A stretch of 64,000 nucleotides of DNA from Capnocytophaga canis (GCF_000827555.1 NZ_CDOI01000195.1:1-64000); one strand, 5' to 3'. Positions 9,079-19,425 are shown, counted from the stretch's first letter. Numbers and translations are program-made. The notes: generated by a model from the letters alone, not told the origin.

Positions 9079-9456
9079 TGCTTAAAACTATATTAAATTG
9101 AGCGACAAAAATATCCCTTTTTTGTGTAACAAAAAAACTCATGCTCTTTTTTTCACAGCAGGATTTTTCTATAAATCTCTATCTACAGAACAACTGAATA
9201 CTTCTAAGGTTGAAATTCATTTGGTTACCGAAATTTAGAATATTTTATGAAATTTAGAAATTATCAAAACATAAACTCTCGAAAGAAAGACAAGACTTCT
9301 AAACTTACATTTAATTTTTTAAATTACACCTGAAGAAACTAATAAGAAACCTAGATACTTTGCTTTTAGCCATACGGAAAAATAAAATACTAGGAAAAAT
9401 TTCTGCTATATCGACATTTTTTTCTACTTTTACGCTTTGGAATAAAAACATTCAAA
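9079..9456. other. 378-base divergent intergenic region
   Basis: This lies between a minus-strand exported-protein gene and bshA. I see no gene. It contains the minus-strand promoter candidate at 9106-9133. No convincing promoter with correct spacing was found for bshA. Confidence 0.5.
9106..9133 (-). promoter_or_regulatory. Possible promoter of the exported-protein gene
   Basis: On the minus strand, TTTG (9133-9130) and TATTTTTG (9113-9106) are separated by 16 bases, shorter than the usual 19-21. They lie 28 bases upstream of the ATG at 9078. Confidence 0.4.
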
Positions 9457-10590
9457 ATGAATATAGCAATCGTATGTTACCCAACCTTTGGAGGGAGTGG
9501 GGTAGTAGCTACTGAATTGGGATTAGTATTGGCTCGTAAAGGACATCAAGTGCATTTTATAACGTACAGTTCTCCTGTGCGTTTGGATTTTTTAGAGGCA
9601 AATATTCACTTTCACGAAGTGCATGTGGAGGAGTATCCGTTGTTTCTTTATCAACCGTACGAATTAGCATTGTCAAGCAAAATGGCTTATGTAATTAAAA
9701 ATTATGATATAGATATTCTACATGTACATTATGCTATTCCGCATGCTTACGCAGGATATATGGCAAAGCAGATGCTTAAAAAAGAAGGTATTGATATTCC
9801 GATGGTCACCACGCTTCATGGTACAGACATTACCTTAGTAGGAAATCATCCAAACTATAAACACGCTGTTACATTTAGTATTAATGCTTCGGATGTAGTA
9901 ACTTCAGTTTCAGAAAGTTTGAAGCAAGATACATTACGACTTTTTGAGATAGAAAAAGATATAGTTGTGATTCCGAATTTTATTAGTGTAGAAAAAGAAA
10001 CTAATATTATCCCGTGTAAACGCTCTATTATGGCAAAAAAAGAAGAGCGTATCATCACGCATATTAGCAACTTTCGCCCTGTGAAACGTATTTCGGACGT
10101 GGTAAATGTTTTCTATCGCATCCAGCGAAAAATACCAGCCAAACTTATCATGGTGGGAGACGGCCCTGAAAAGGAACATGCGGAGTATCAATGTAAACAA
10201 CTCGGAATTAAAGACAAAGTACTTTTTTTAGGAAATACACTTGACATAGACCGTATTTTATGTATGTCCGATTTATTTTTACTTCCTTCAGAATCAGAGA
10301 GTTTTGGACTTTCAGCATTAGAAGCAATGGTATCGGGCGTACCTGTAATTTCCTCCAATGCAGGTGGGCTACATGAGGTGAATGAAAACGGTTTTTCAGG
10401 ATTCTTAAGTCCAATTGGTGATGTCGATGATATGAGTAAGAACGCTATTTATATTTTGGAAGATGAAGAACGCTTACAACGCTTTAAACAACAAGCTAAG
10501 ATATCAGCCTCTCGTTTCGATGAACGAAAAATTATACCTATCTATGAAGAATTATACGAGAAAACTATACGAAGCCGAGAGTCTCAGTAA
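9457..10590 (+). CDS. bshA: N-acetyl-alpha-D-glucosaminyl L-malate synthase (bacillithiol pathway)
   Basis: A 377-residue GT4 glycosyltransferase. BshA transfers GlcNAc from UDP-GlcNAc to L-malate, the first step of bacillithiol synthesis in the cytoplasm. The N-terminal CYPTFGGSGVVATELG is the BshA hallmark; HVHYAIPHAYAGYMAK and TTLHGTDITLVG follow. The C-terminal nucleotide-sugar domain shows HISNFRPVKRISDVV, VGDGPEKE and PSESESFGLSALEAM (the E-x7-E type motif). Length is normal. The other bacillithiol genes are not in the window. Confidence 0.95.
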   Translation: MNIAIVCYPTFGGSGVVATELGLVLARKGHQVHFITYSSPVRLDFLEANIHFHEVHVEEYPLFLYQPYELALSSKMAYVIKNYDIDILHVHYAIPHAYAGYMAKQMLKKEGIDIPMVTTLHGTDITLVGNHPNYKHAVTFSINASDVVTSVSESLKQDTLRLFEIEKDIVVIPNFISVEKETNIIPCKRSIMAKKEERIITHISNFRPVKRISDVVNVFYRIQRKIPAKLIMVGDGPEKEHAEYQCKQLGIKDKVLFLGNTLDIDRILCMSDLFLLPSESESFGLSALEAMVSGVPVISSNAGGLHEVNENGFSGFLSPIGDVDDMSKNAIYILEDEERLQRFKQQAKISASRFDERKIIPIYEELYEKTIRSRESQ

Positions 10591-10656
10591 GTGAAAAAAT
10601 ATTTAACAATCAGAAAGATTTATAATATAACAAAGTCATAAACAGAAGAGAAAAAA

Positions 10657-10917
10657 ATGAAAATATCAGTAGAACTAACATTCAGTCCACTACAGAACGA
10701 TTTTGAACAACCAATAATTCATTTTATCAAGAAACTACGAGCTTCAGGATTAACAATACTTGAAAATCCGCTAAGTACACAAGTTTATGGAGACTATGAT
10801 CAGGTGATGAGGGTACTTATGATAGAAATTAAAGAAGCGATGGAACTCGTAGATATAGGACTGATGTATATGAAAATAGTTAAGACTGACAGACATGACT
10901 ATGAACCTCATTTTTGA
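10657..10917 (+). CDS. Thiamine-binding-fold protein (MTH1187/YkoF type)
   Basis: An 86-residue protein resembling the small thiamine-binding (MTH1187/YkoF-like) family: MKISVELTFSPL at the start, GLTILENPLSTQVYGDYDQV in the middle and a C-terminal helix-strand. Some relatives bind the pyrimidine part of thiamine; binding here is unproven. Its 3' end overlaps the PnuC reading frame by 23 bases, so translation is probably coupled and the two proteins are likely to act together. I see no TPP riboswitch in the 66 bases upstream. Confidence 0.75.
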   Translation: MKISVELTFSPLQNDFEQPIIHFIKKLRASGLTILENPLSTQVYGDYDQVMRVLMIEIKEAMELVDIGLMYMKIVKTDRHDYEPHF

Positions 10918-11593
10918 TTGGTTTTTTTCTCAGTATAAAGGTATTGATACCCATTTGATTGTATTAGAGATTATTGGGGTAATTTTTGGATTTCTCAGCG
11001 TGTGGTTTGCCAAAAGAGGAAATATTTGGGTATATCCTACTGGGATTATTAGCACATTGATATTCACGTACTTACTTGCTGTTTTTACTCTATGGGGAGA
11101 TATGCTTATCAATTTTTACTATACCATAATGAGTATTTACGGATGGATACTGTGGACAAAAAGCAGTAAAGATCACATTCATGTGGATGTTTCTAAAACT
11201 ACTCGGTATGATGTACTTGTTTGTTCTCTGTTAGCTCTATTCAGTTTCGTACTAGTCACAACGGTGTATTACCTAAAACCCTATATCCAAAATGGATTTT
11301 CAACAAAAAATATTGTCATGGGTTTTCAGTATTTTAGTTGGGTAGAGTGCGTAGATATTTTTACTACGGCGATATTTTTAGTAGGAATGTGGCTCATGGC
11401 GAAACGCAAGTTAGAAAACTGGATTTTTTGGATAATTGGCGATGTAATTTCTGTTCCTGTTTACGCATATAAAGGGCTGTTTTTCACTTCGTTTCAGTAT
11501 TTATTATTCACAGTAATAGCTATTTTTGGATACATTGAATGGAAAAAAAACTTAAACAAACAGCAACGAACATCTGTCGAGTTACATTCGTAG
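10895..11593 (+). CDS. pnuC: PnuC family vitamin/nucleoside transporter
   Basis: A 232-residue inner-membrane protein with about seven hydrophobic helices, matching the PnuC family of facilitated-diffusion transporters (nicotinamide riboside, or thiamine/riboflavin for PnuT/PnuX relatives). Family blocks visible are VSVWFAKRGNIWVYPTGI-like (LSVWFAKRGNIWVYPTGI), MSIYGWILW and WIIGDVISVPVYAYKGL. The following NadR-like kinase suggests nicotinamide riboside, whereas the preceding thiamine-binding-type gene suggests thiamine, so substrate is left open. The start may be at 10895 or at the second ATG (10901). Confidence 0.88.
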   Translation: MTMNLIFDWFFSQYKGIDTHLIVLEIIGVIFGFLSVWFAKRGNIWVYPTGIISTLIFTYLLAVFTLWGDMLINFYYTIMSIYGWILWTKSSKDHIHVDVSKTTRYDVLVCSLLALFSFVLVTTVYYLKPYIQNGFSTKNIVMGFQYFSWVECVDIFTTAIFLVGMWLMAKRKLENWIFWIIGDVISVPVYAYKGLFFTSFQYLLFTVIAIFGYIEWKKNLNKQQRTSVELHS

Positions 11594-12099
11594 GGCCTGA
11601 ATCAACGGGGAAAACAACTATCAGTCAGGCTTTAGCTCAAAAGTACCAAACGGAATGGGTACCTGAGTTTATGCGTACATATTTACAACAAAAATGGGAC
11701 GAAAAACGAGAAGTTTGTGATTGGGAGGATTTACTTCCTATTGCAAAAGGACAGATGGTTATGGAAAATGAATTAATCAAAAAAGCAAACGAATTTATTT
11801 TTTGTGATACTAACTTGTTTGAGTTGATGACCTATTCCTATATTTATTACGGAAAATGTGATCCTTTAATTGAGAAGTATGCCATTGATAATCAATATGA
11901 TTTCATTTTTCTAACCTATATTGATGTTCCTTGGTTGCCCGATGATTTACGTGACAAACCCAACGAAAGGGAATATATGTTTCAGCAATTCAAACAAATG
12001 CTCAACCAACATAAAAAATCGTATATACTTTTAGAAGGAAACCACGAGCAACGGATGAAAAAAGTAATTGATACTATCGATAACTATTCTTGTTTGTAA
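11539..12099 (+). CDS. NadR-type P-loop kinase (probable ribosylnicotinamide kinase)
   Basis: A 186-residue AAA_28/NadR C-terminal-domain protein. The P-loop GPESTGKTT (about residues 19-27) is followed by the acidic VPEFMRTYL, a CDTNLFELMTYS block and the LID-like DVPWLPDDLRDKPNERE. In NadR this domain phosphorylates nicotinamide riboside to NMN. It lacks the HTH and adenylyltransferase domains of full NadR. It overlaps pnuC by 55 bases, indicating tight coupling; phosphorylation would trap the transported nucleoside in the cytoplasm. Confidence 0.82.
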   Translation: MEKKLKQTATNICRVTFVGPESTGKTTISQALAQKYQTEWVPEFMRTYLQQKWDEKREVCDWEDLLPIAKGQMVMENELIKKANEFIFCDTNLFELMTYSYIYYGKCDPLIEKYAIDNQYDFIFLTYIDVPWLPDDLRDKPNEREYMFQQFKQMLNQHKKSYILLEGNHEQRMKKVIDTIDNYSCL

Positions 12100-12188
12100 T
12101 TTCCGAAAGCATTACTTCTTGTAAGCTGAATCTAGGAATAGAACCTAAGAGCCTTAAATTGATTTGTTTTACATTAATAAATAGAATT

Positions 12189-13118
12189 ATGCGAATTGTT
12201 TTGAGTTTATTTCTTTTTTTTATAAACTGTACATTTACACCTAAAAACATGAATATTTCCATAGAAAACATCCAAACAATAGTTGACTTCCCGAGTGGTT
12301 CGGGAGTAGCATATATAAATAATAAAATATATGCCATAGGTGACGACTCTCCCTACTTATACGTTATTAATTCTGATTTTAAGTTAGATAAAAAGATTCT
12401 TTTATATGAAGAAGATCAAAAAAACTTCAAAGGAAATCGTATTAAAAAGAAAAGAAAAATGGATTTCGAAACTTTAGAAGTAATTTCGGAGAAGGAATTA
12501 GTAATTTTTGGTTCGGGATCCAAGTCTCCTCAGCGTGATATGTTTTTTCGAGTGCTTTTAGATAAAAATATCATCGTCGAAAAATACTCAATTTCAGATT
12601 TTTATGACCTTATTAGAAATAGTGATTTACTGAAAAATGAAGAACTTAACATCGAAGCTACAGCCTTTGCTAATGGTTTTTTGTACCTGTTTAACAGAAG
12701 TAATAATGTTATCATTAAAGTCTTTTATCAGGATTTTTTAGAGAGTTTAAGAACTCAAGAAAAACCAAATCCGAGTTACGTACGAGTACCTTTGCCTTCC
12801 ATTGAAGGGGTAGAAGCAGGTTTTTCGGGAGCTACTATTTTGAGAGACCAAACATTCGTTTTCACAGCTTCAGTAGAAGCTACGGATGATGCTTACAATG
12901 ATGGGGAAATCATGGGAAGTCTTATCGGATTGTTAGATTTTTCTGACTTTGAAAAACCTAAAGTGCTGAAATTTAAAAACATATCTAACTTAGAAAAAAA
13001 CTTGAAAGTAGAGTCCGTTGCGGTCATTTCGACTTCAGCAAAGGATTCTAAATTGGTGCTTATTACAGATGACGATCAAGGGAATACAGAACTGATAAAA
13101 GTAAAAATATCAGAGTAA
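12189..13118 (+). CDS. DUF6929-like putative lipoprotein, beta-propeller type
   Basis: A 309-residue protein of unknown function. I start it at the ATG at 12189 (MRIVLSLFLFFINC) because this gives a hydrophobic leader with a Cys at residue 14, a possible though non-ideal lipobox; the upstream TTG at 12090 adds 33 unrelated residues. Repeated blades such as GSGVAYINNKIYAIGDDSPY, LVIFGSGSKS, LNIEATAFANGFLYLFNR and FVFTASVEATDDAYNDGEI resemble the Bacteroidota DUF6929 family from memory. It follows the kinase gene by 89 bases and may be the last gene of that unit. Confidence 0.6.
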   Translation: MRIVLSLFLFFINCTFTPKNMNISIENIQTIVDFPSGSGVAYINNKIYAIGDDSPYLYVINSDFKLDKKILLYEEDQKNFKGNRIKKKRKMDFETLEVISEKELVIFGSGSKSPQRDMFFRVLLDKNIIVEKYSISDFYDLIRNSDLLKNEELNIEATAFANGFLYLFNRSNNVIIKVFYQDFLESLRTQEKPNPSYVRVPLPSIEGVEAGFSGATILRDQTFVFTASVEATDDAYNDGEIMGSLIGLLDFSDFEKPKVLKFKNISNLEKNLKVESVAVISTSAKDSKLVLITDDDQGNTELIKVKISE

Positions 13119-13160
13119 GCAAATGAATATAACCATATTTATCAGTCCAATATATAGCCT

Positions 13161-14189
13161 TTATTCCTCAAGAATCTCTTTTACTTTTCTCAAAATATCT
13201 TCAATTTGTATGGTCGCGATGGCGTTTTCATAGCCTTTCGGATATTTATTCCCATAGATGGATGTTGGGAGAAGTGGATAGAGTTTTCTATCTGCTAAAA
13301 GGGCATTTTCAACTGGTTGTTGATACGGATAAAATCCTGCATAAGGGTGAGTTACACCCCAAAGTGTAATGGTGGGTACACCGTACATAGCCGACAGGTG
13401 TGCATTGCCACTATCCATTGCAACCATCACATCAAGTCGGGAGATTAGTTGTAATTCTTCTGAAAAATTATATTTTCCAACTGTATTTTCTACATTTTTT
13501 AGTTCGATAAGCTCATTTATTTTTTCTTTTTCATGATTTCCCCCACCAAAAACATATATTTTACCATTTGGATAGCCTTGTGATAACTCAAAAATCACTT
13601 TTTTCATTCTTTCAAATGGATATTGCTTTCCTAAATGAGCCGCAAAAGGTGCTATTCCTATTCTTTTTCCATTAGAAAGTATATTTTTTACAGAATTTGA
13701 CAATTTAGGTTGAGGAGCAAAATATTTTTTCTCTAACGAAATGGGCATGCCTAAGGCTGCAAATACGTCTGCATAACGTTCATAAGAAGGTTTTAACTGT
13801 TTAAAAATTTTGTTTTTACTTCGTATTAAGTTTTTCTTCTCTTTTCTACCCTTTTTAATCTGTTCAAAAGGAGTTCCAGATAGGCAGAAGAATAATTTTA
13901 ATATATTGGTTCTTAATACATTATGTATGTCTGCAACAACGTTAATCCCTTGCTTTTTTAAATCCTTGTACAGGCGAAACAGACCAACAACACCTTTATG
14001 CTTTCCTTTCAGATCAGGAGTAAATATCTTACAATTAGGTATATGTGAAAATATCGGAGCAAAAAGAGGACGTGTAACCACAGTAAGTTCTACCTGTGGA
14101 TATTGCTCTGCAAAGGCAGTAAGCACAGGAACACTAATGGCAACATCACCCATAGCAGACATTCGAATTACAGCGATATGTTTCGTCAT
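13161..14189 (-). CDS. Glycosyltransferase family 9 (heptosyltransferase-like)
   Basis: A 342-residue GT9 enzyme, the family of ADP-heptose:LPS heptosyltransferases acting on the inner leaflet during LPS core synthesis. The N terminus IAVIRMSAMGDVAISVPVL is the acceptor-side signature, and the C-terminal VAMDSGNAHLSAMYGVPTI with TLWGVTHPYAGFYPY is the sugar-nucleotide site. I take the ATG at 14189; the 13 residues upstream (from 14228) do not resemble the family. The donor sugar cannot be fixed from sequence. Confidence 0.88.
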   Translation of the reverse strand: MTKHIAVIRMSAMGDVAISVPVLTAFAEQYPQVELTVVTRPLFAPIFSHIPNCKIFTPDLKGKHKGVVGLFRLYKDLKKQGINVVADIHNVLRTNILKLFFCLSGTPFEQIKKGRKEKKNLIRSKNKIFKQLKPSYERYADVFAALGMPISLEKKYFAPQPKLSNSVKNILSNGKRIGIAPFAAHLGKQYPFERMKKVIFELSQGYPNGKIYVFGGGNHEKEKINELIELKNVENTVGKYNFSEELQLISRLDVMVAMDSGNAHLSAMYGVPTITLWGVTHPYAGFYPYQQPVENALLADRKLYPLLPTSIYGNKYPKGYENAIATIQIEDILRKVKEILEE

Positions 14190-14283
14190 ATTTTTGATTT
14201 TTTTGAAATTAATTAGTACATTTGACACGGTGTTTTCTTTAAAAAAGAGTCTGTTTAAAAATCTTTTTTCTGCGAACTATCAG

Positions 14284-14301
14284 CTCCTCTTGAGAGAGGA
14301 G
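14284..14301. other. Small hairpin in the divergent GT9/M64 region
   Basis: A 7-pair stem CTCCTCT / AGAGGAG with a 4-base loop lies between the start of the GT9 gene and the M64 peptidase gene. No T-run follows it. Its role is unknown; it would sit in the 5' leader of either transcript. Confidence 0.4.
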
Positions 14302-14376
14302 TGGCACGACGCATTAAAAAATCTCGACATGCTCTTTTCTAAAGATAGAGGTACAAATATATTAAAGTTTTATTAG

Positions 14377-15642
14377 ATGAGACGTTTTTTATTTATTTTC
14401 GGATTTTTATTTTTTGTGCAATCCTATTCACAATCCAAAAGTGTATTTGACTTTAGTAAAAGTCTTCGTATTGATTTTCAATTAATTGGTGATGCAGAAA
14501 ACTTAGATGTAATCGTCACGCAACTCAAACAAGAACCTTTTTGGGGAGGCTCAAAAAAGAATCTAATATTCCCAAATTATGGAACATTTCGATTACAATT
14601 AATTGATATTGATACTAAAAAAGTAGTTTTTTCAAAAGGGTTTAACTCTCTTTTTAGTGAATGGTTACACGTAGAAGCTGCAAAAACGGAAAAAAAAATA
14701 TTCTCACATGCTATTCAAGTTCCTTTTCCTGTAAAAAACTTAAAATTACATATTGATAAGCGAAATTCTGAAGGGAATTTCGATAAAATTCTTGAAAAAA
14801 CCATAAAACGTACCGATTATTTCATCAAAAAAGAGAAAGTAGCAACCCACCCTGTGATAGAAATCCTCAAAAACGGTGAGCCATCTAAAAAGGTTGATTT
14901 GGTGATATTGGCAGAGGGATATACAGCCAATGAAATGCAAAAATTCTATACTGATGCAAAACGCATGACCGATTATATGTTTACTATCCCGCCATTTGAT
15001 GTTCTCAAAAAAGATTTTAATGTTTATGCGATAGGAGTTCCTTCGCAAGAATCAGGAACAGACATTCCTGGGAAACATATTTTTAAAAAAACGGCTTTCG
15101 ATGCATCGTTTTATACATTTGATATGGAACGATATTTAACAACCAATAATATGACAGCTATAGCTGATGCGGCTTCACTTGTACCCTATGATCAGATATA
15201 CATTTTGGTAAATACAAAAACCTACGGAGGAGGTGGATTTTACAATCACTTGAATTTAGCTACGTCCGATCATGATTTGTCTGATAAAGTATTTGTTCAC
15301 GAGTTTGGACACGGATTAGTAGGCTTAGCGGATGAATATTATACTTCTACAGCGTTTGATTCCTACTATAATCTCAATGTAGAGCCGTGGGAGGAAAACA
15401 TTACTTCAATGATTAATTTTGATAAGAAATGGAAGGATATGGTTCACGAAAAAACACCTGTTCCTACACCTCGAACAGCTGAATATAGAGATGTTATAGG
15501 CGTTTTTGAGGGAGGTGGTTATGTTTCGAAAGGAATTTTTAGTCCAGTACAAGATTGCCGAATGAAATCAAACGTACCTAAAGGATTTTGTCCAGTTTGT
15601 GAACGAGCCATTCGTAGGGTAGTGAAATTTTACACTAACTAA
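14377..15642 (+). CDS. Exported M64 family metallopeptidase (IgA peptidase type)
   Basis: A 421-residue zinc peptidase of the M64 family, whose type member is the Clostridium ramosum IgA protease. The signal peptide is MRRFLFIFGFLFFVQSYSQ. An N-terminal beta-rich domain (about 25-150) precedes the peptidase domain, which starts near VDLVILAEGYTANEM. HEFGH at residues 308-312 with GLADEYY a few residues later supplies the zinc ligands and catalytic Glu. The C terminus contains CRMKSNVPKGFCPVCERA. No T9SS sorting domain is present, so it is probably periplasmic or released by another route. Whether it cuts IgA is unknown. Confidence 0.9.
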   Translation: MRRFLFIFGFLFFVQSYSQSKSVFDFSKSLRIDFQLIGDAENLDVIVTQLKQEPFWGGSKKNLIFPNYGTFRLQLIDIDTKKVVFSKGFNSLFSEWLHVEAAKTEKKIFSHAIQVPFPVKNLKLHIDKRNSEGNFDKILEKTIKRTDYFIKKEKVATHPVIEILKNGEPSKKVDLVILAEGYTANEMQKFYTDAKRMTDYMFTIPPFDVLKKDFNVYAIGVPSQESGTDIPGKHIFKKTAFDASFYTFDMERYLTTNNMTAIADAASLVPYDQIYILVNTKTYGGGGFYNHLNLATSDHDLSDKVFVHEFGHGLVGLADEYYTSTAFDSYYNLNVEPWEENITSMINFDKKWKDMVHEKTPVPTPRTAEYRDVIGVFEGGGYVSKGIFSPVQDCRMKSNVPKGFCPVCERAIRRVVKFYTN

Positions 15643-15688
15643 TAATCCTATTCTTTGTTAAGTTATTACCTTAAATTTGTTAATTTTT

Positions 15689-15720
15689 TTTGAAGTTTCT
15701 GATTTGTTTTTATATATTTG
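15689..15720 (+). promoter_or_regulatory. Promoter of the TRL-like lipoprotein gene
   Basis: TTTG at 15689-15692, 20 bases, and TATATTTG at 15713-15720 match the consensus exactly. The start of transcription would be about 75-80 bases before the coding region. Confidence 0.75.
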
Positions 15721-15803
15721 CCCCCACGTAGAGCTGAAAACTAAAAACAGGGAGGAACTGAAAATCCAAAAGAGTAAGATTCACTATTAAAATTTTAATA
15801 ATT

Positions 15804-16079
15804 ATACTTAAAAAATTTATCGCAGCTTCAGTACTTGCATTAGCTTTAACAAGTTGTTCTTTAACATTACCAGTAAACGCTACAAGTAATTCAGTAGGTA
15901 GTAAAACAGGAACATCTACAGCTACTGGATATTTGGGAGCACTTTTCTTCGATGCTGACGCAAGTATTAAAACAGCGGCTAAAAATGCAGGTATCACAAA
16001 GATTTCAACTGTTGATATCAAGCATAAAAGTTTTTTAGGACTTATAGTTACTGTTGAAACAATCGTTACAGGAGAGTAA
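15804..16079 (+). CDS. TRL-like lipoprotein with ATA in place of a start codon
   Basis: A 91-codon reading frame that reads (ATA) LKKFIAASVLALALTSCS and continues to the TAA at 16077-16079. It has a lipoprotein signal with the lipobox Cys at codon 18, and its body (VGSKTGTSTATGYLG, AAKNAGITKISTVD, ETIVTGE) is typical of the TRL-like family of small secreted lipoproteins of unknown function. No ATG, GTG or TTG precedes the signal peptide; the expected ATG position holds ATA, and upstream in-frame codons are ATT or ATA back to a stop at 15759. The gene otherwise looks intact, with a perfect promoter and a strong terminator. Either initiation is non-canonical, or a point mutation or sequence error removed the start. 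Confidence 0.65.
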   Translation: MLKKFIAASVLALALTSCSLTLPVNATSNSVGSKTGTSTATGYLGALFFDADASIKTAAKNAGITKISTVDIKHKSFLGLIVTVETIVTGE

Positions 16080-16098
16080 TCGCCGAAGAAAAATCACT

Positions 16099-16130
16099 AA
16101 AACTATCTGAAAGATTTCAGGTAGTTTTTT
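16099..16130 (+). terminator. Terminator of the TRL-like gene
   Basis: A 14-pair stem AAAACTATCTGAAA / TTTCAGGTAGTTTT (one G-U pair) is followed by TT and a T-rich stretch, 20 bases after the stop. Confidence 0.85.
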
Positions 16131-16158
16131 ATTTTTATTAATCAAAGTTATTTAAGAA

Positions 16159-16644
16159 ATGAAAAAGATTTTCGTAGGTTTATTTTTAATATTTATTGGT
16201 TGTAAATCAACTAATAAATCATCTATCGATCTCTTTGGAATAGCTCAATATTCGTTGGAATTCAATCAACGCATCGTTAAAAATGTTCCTGATAACGAAA
16301 TACATAGACAAGTGCTTTCAACATATTTTAAAGAGGAACAATTACCTATTTTCCGAACTATTGAATCTGGTACAAATAAAATATATTTAACTATTCCTAC
16401 GGGAATTGTTTTTGATGAAAAAAAACTTATTGATACTCCGGAAAATTGTGAAATTCTGCAAACTCAAGAAACGACAGACGTAAAATACATTGCTTACAGA
16501 TGTGACAAAACCTACACAGCTATTTATTTGAGAAAACTCCAAAATAATACTTTTTGTATTATCGTGTCGGGACAAGAAGAAGAGTCTTTTCGAAAAGAAG
16601 CCGAGAAAAATAACATTGATAAAAAAATACTCATAAACCAATAA
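16159..16644 (+). CDS. Hypothetical lipoprotein
   Basis: A 161-residue protein that I do not recognise. MKKIFVGLFLIFIGCKST is a lipoprotein signal with Cys15 as the lipidation site. The mature part is charged, with no visible catalytic motif. The next gene, also a lipoprotein, starts 4 bases after its stop, so the two are co-transcribed. Confidence 0.7.
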   Translation: MKKIFVGLFLIFIGCKSTNKSSIDLFGIAQYSLEFNQRIVKNVPDNEIHRQVLSTYFKEEQLPIFRTIESGTNKIYLTIPTGIVFDEKKLIDTPENCEILQTQETTDVKYIAYRCDKTYTAIYLRKLQNNTFCIIVSGQEEESFRKEAEKNNIDKKILINQ

Positions 16645-16648
16645 AGCT

Positions 16649-17173
16649 ATGCAAAGAAAAAAAATCATTCTTGCCATTTTTTCTGTAATTCTGATGGTTA
16701 GCTGTTCCTCTTTGGGTAAAGGAGGGAAAAATTTGTACGCATCTTTCTTTGCTGAACAAGGAATTTTATACTTTATAAAACCCATTGAATTAACAGGAAA
16801 CGAAGAAAAAGCCTTCATGGATTTTACATTCAAAAGTAAACAAACTTTAGAGGGAAATACTCGAGTAAATATTAGCTTTCATACTGATAAACCTATACAC
16901 AAAATCATTAATTGTCAAATAGTTGTAAATGGAAATAATTTTTCTTTGACAAATAAAGAATTTATGTTTATCGAAAAAAAGAAAGACAAATTTGAATCAC
17001 GTTTTTCGTTTGAACTAGAAACTCCACATCTGAAAGAAATTTTCACAAATAATGCTTGGACATTAAACATTACCGAAGAAAACAACACGACTCATAGTTT
17101 TCGTACGACTTCTTTGAGTCAAAAGAAAATAAACTTGTTAAGAGATAATTTATTTACTATTTTTACACAATAA
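16649..17173 (+). CDS. Hypothetical lipoprotein
   Basis: A 174-residue protein of unknown function. MQRKKIILAIFSVILMVSCSS is a lipoprotein signal with Cys19 in a good lipobox (MVSC). The mature part contains predicted beta strands (TRVNISFHTDKPI, IINCQIVVNGNNFSLTN), suggesting a small beta-sandwich. It forms a two-gene unit with the lipoprotein gene just upstream. Confidence 0.7.
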   Translation: MQRKKIILAIFSVILMVSCSSLGKGGKNLYASFFAEQGILYFIKPIELTGNEEKAFMDFTFKSKQTLEGNTRVNISFHTDKPIHKIINCQIVVNGNNFSLTNKEFMFIEKKKDKFESRFSFELETPHLKEIFTNNAWTLNITEENNTTHSFRTTSLSQKKINLLRDNLFTIFTQ

Positions 17174-17382
17174 ATTCCTCTTTAATAATATACATTTTGT
17201 GTTTTAAGAAAAAAATAAAAATATAAGCTGTGAATATATTTTGAATTTAGGATATGAAAGATATATTGGTAGGTTATTTTTTATAAATTCTAATTAATTT
17301 TTTGCAGGAAGCACCATATCTCAACGATGGAAAAACACGAAATTTTATATCATTTTTCAAGTAAAGATTCAATTTTTAGTAA

Positions 17383-17390
17383 TATCTTTG
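17383..17390 (+). promoter_or_regulatory. Promoter -7 element of the ABC-F gene
   Basis: TATCTTTG at 17383-17390 lies 24 bases before the ATG at 17415. No TTTG is seen at the expected upstream distance, so only the downstream box is supported. Confidence 0.45.
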
Positions 17391-17402
17391 CACCCGATTT
17401 AA

Positions 17403-19037
<1,635 letters not shown>

Positions 19038-19070
19038 ATGCTTTCAGAAACTAAAAAAGAATTACAATAA

Positions 19071-19110
19071 ACAACTCCGAATGCATATTTTGTGTTCGGA
19101 GTTGTTTTAT
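19071..19110 (+). terminator. Terminator of the ABC-F gene
   Basis: A perfect 11-pair stem ACAACTCCGAA (19071-19081) / TTCGGAGTTGT (19095-19105) is followed by TTTATTTTA. Confidence 0.85.
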
Positions 19111-19115
19111 TTTAT

Positions 19116-19146
19116 TTTGAGAATATAAAATAAAATAATATCTTTG
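19116..19146 (+). promoter_or_regulatory. Promoter of the small membrane protein gene
   Basis: TTTG at 19116-19119, 19 bases, and TATCTTTG at 19139-19146 match the consensus exactly, 22 bases before the ATG at 19168. It begins just after the preceding terminator. Confidence 0.75.
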
Positions 19147-19167
19147 TGATGACATAAAATCAACGTT

Positions 19168-19407
19168 ATGGCAAACAAAAAATTATTAAATTCATTTCCG
19201 TTTATTTTGTTGATATTTTACTATTTTTTCATCTATAAAAGCCAAATAGCTTGGGAATATAAAATGAGTGCGCTTGGAGCCATGATCCTTGTAAGTTTTT
19301 GGATATATTTGAAAAAAGGGAAAAATATTAAATATAGTAAAAATATATTACCTTTAGCATTAGGGGCTTCTGGTGTGGTTATGATTATATTCTATTTGAT
19401 GGGATAA
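19168..19407 (+). CDS. Small hypothetical membrane protein
   Basis: A 79-residue protein with three hydrophobic segments (FPFILLIFYYFFIY, ALGAMILVSFWIYL, LALGASGVVMIIFYLMG) separated by short Lys-rich loops. No family is recognised. Its own perfect promoter and position after a terminator support it as a real, separately expressed gene. Confidence 0.65.
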   Translation: MANKKLLNSFPFILLIFYYFFIYKSQIAWEYKMSALGAMILVSFWIYLKKGKNIKYSKNILPLALGASGVVMIIFYLMG

Positions 19408-19425
19408 GGCTTTACGGATTAAATT

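Noticed and set aside
10591-10656. TPP riboswitch upstream of the thiamine-binding-type gene
   Set aside because: The 66-base gap has no THI-box sequence such as CTGAGA.
13810-14376. 188-codon plus-strand frame opposite the GT9 gene
   Set aside because: It lies antisense to well-conserved GT9 motifs and has no recognisable domain.
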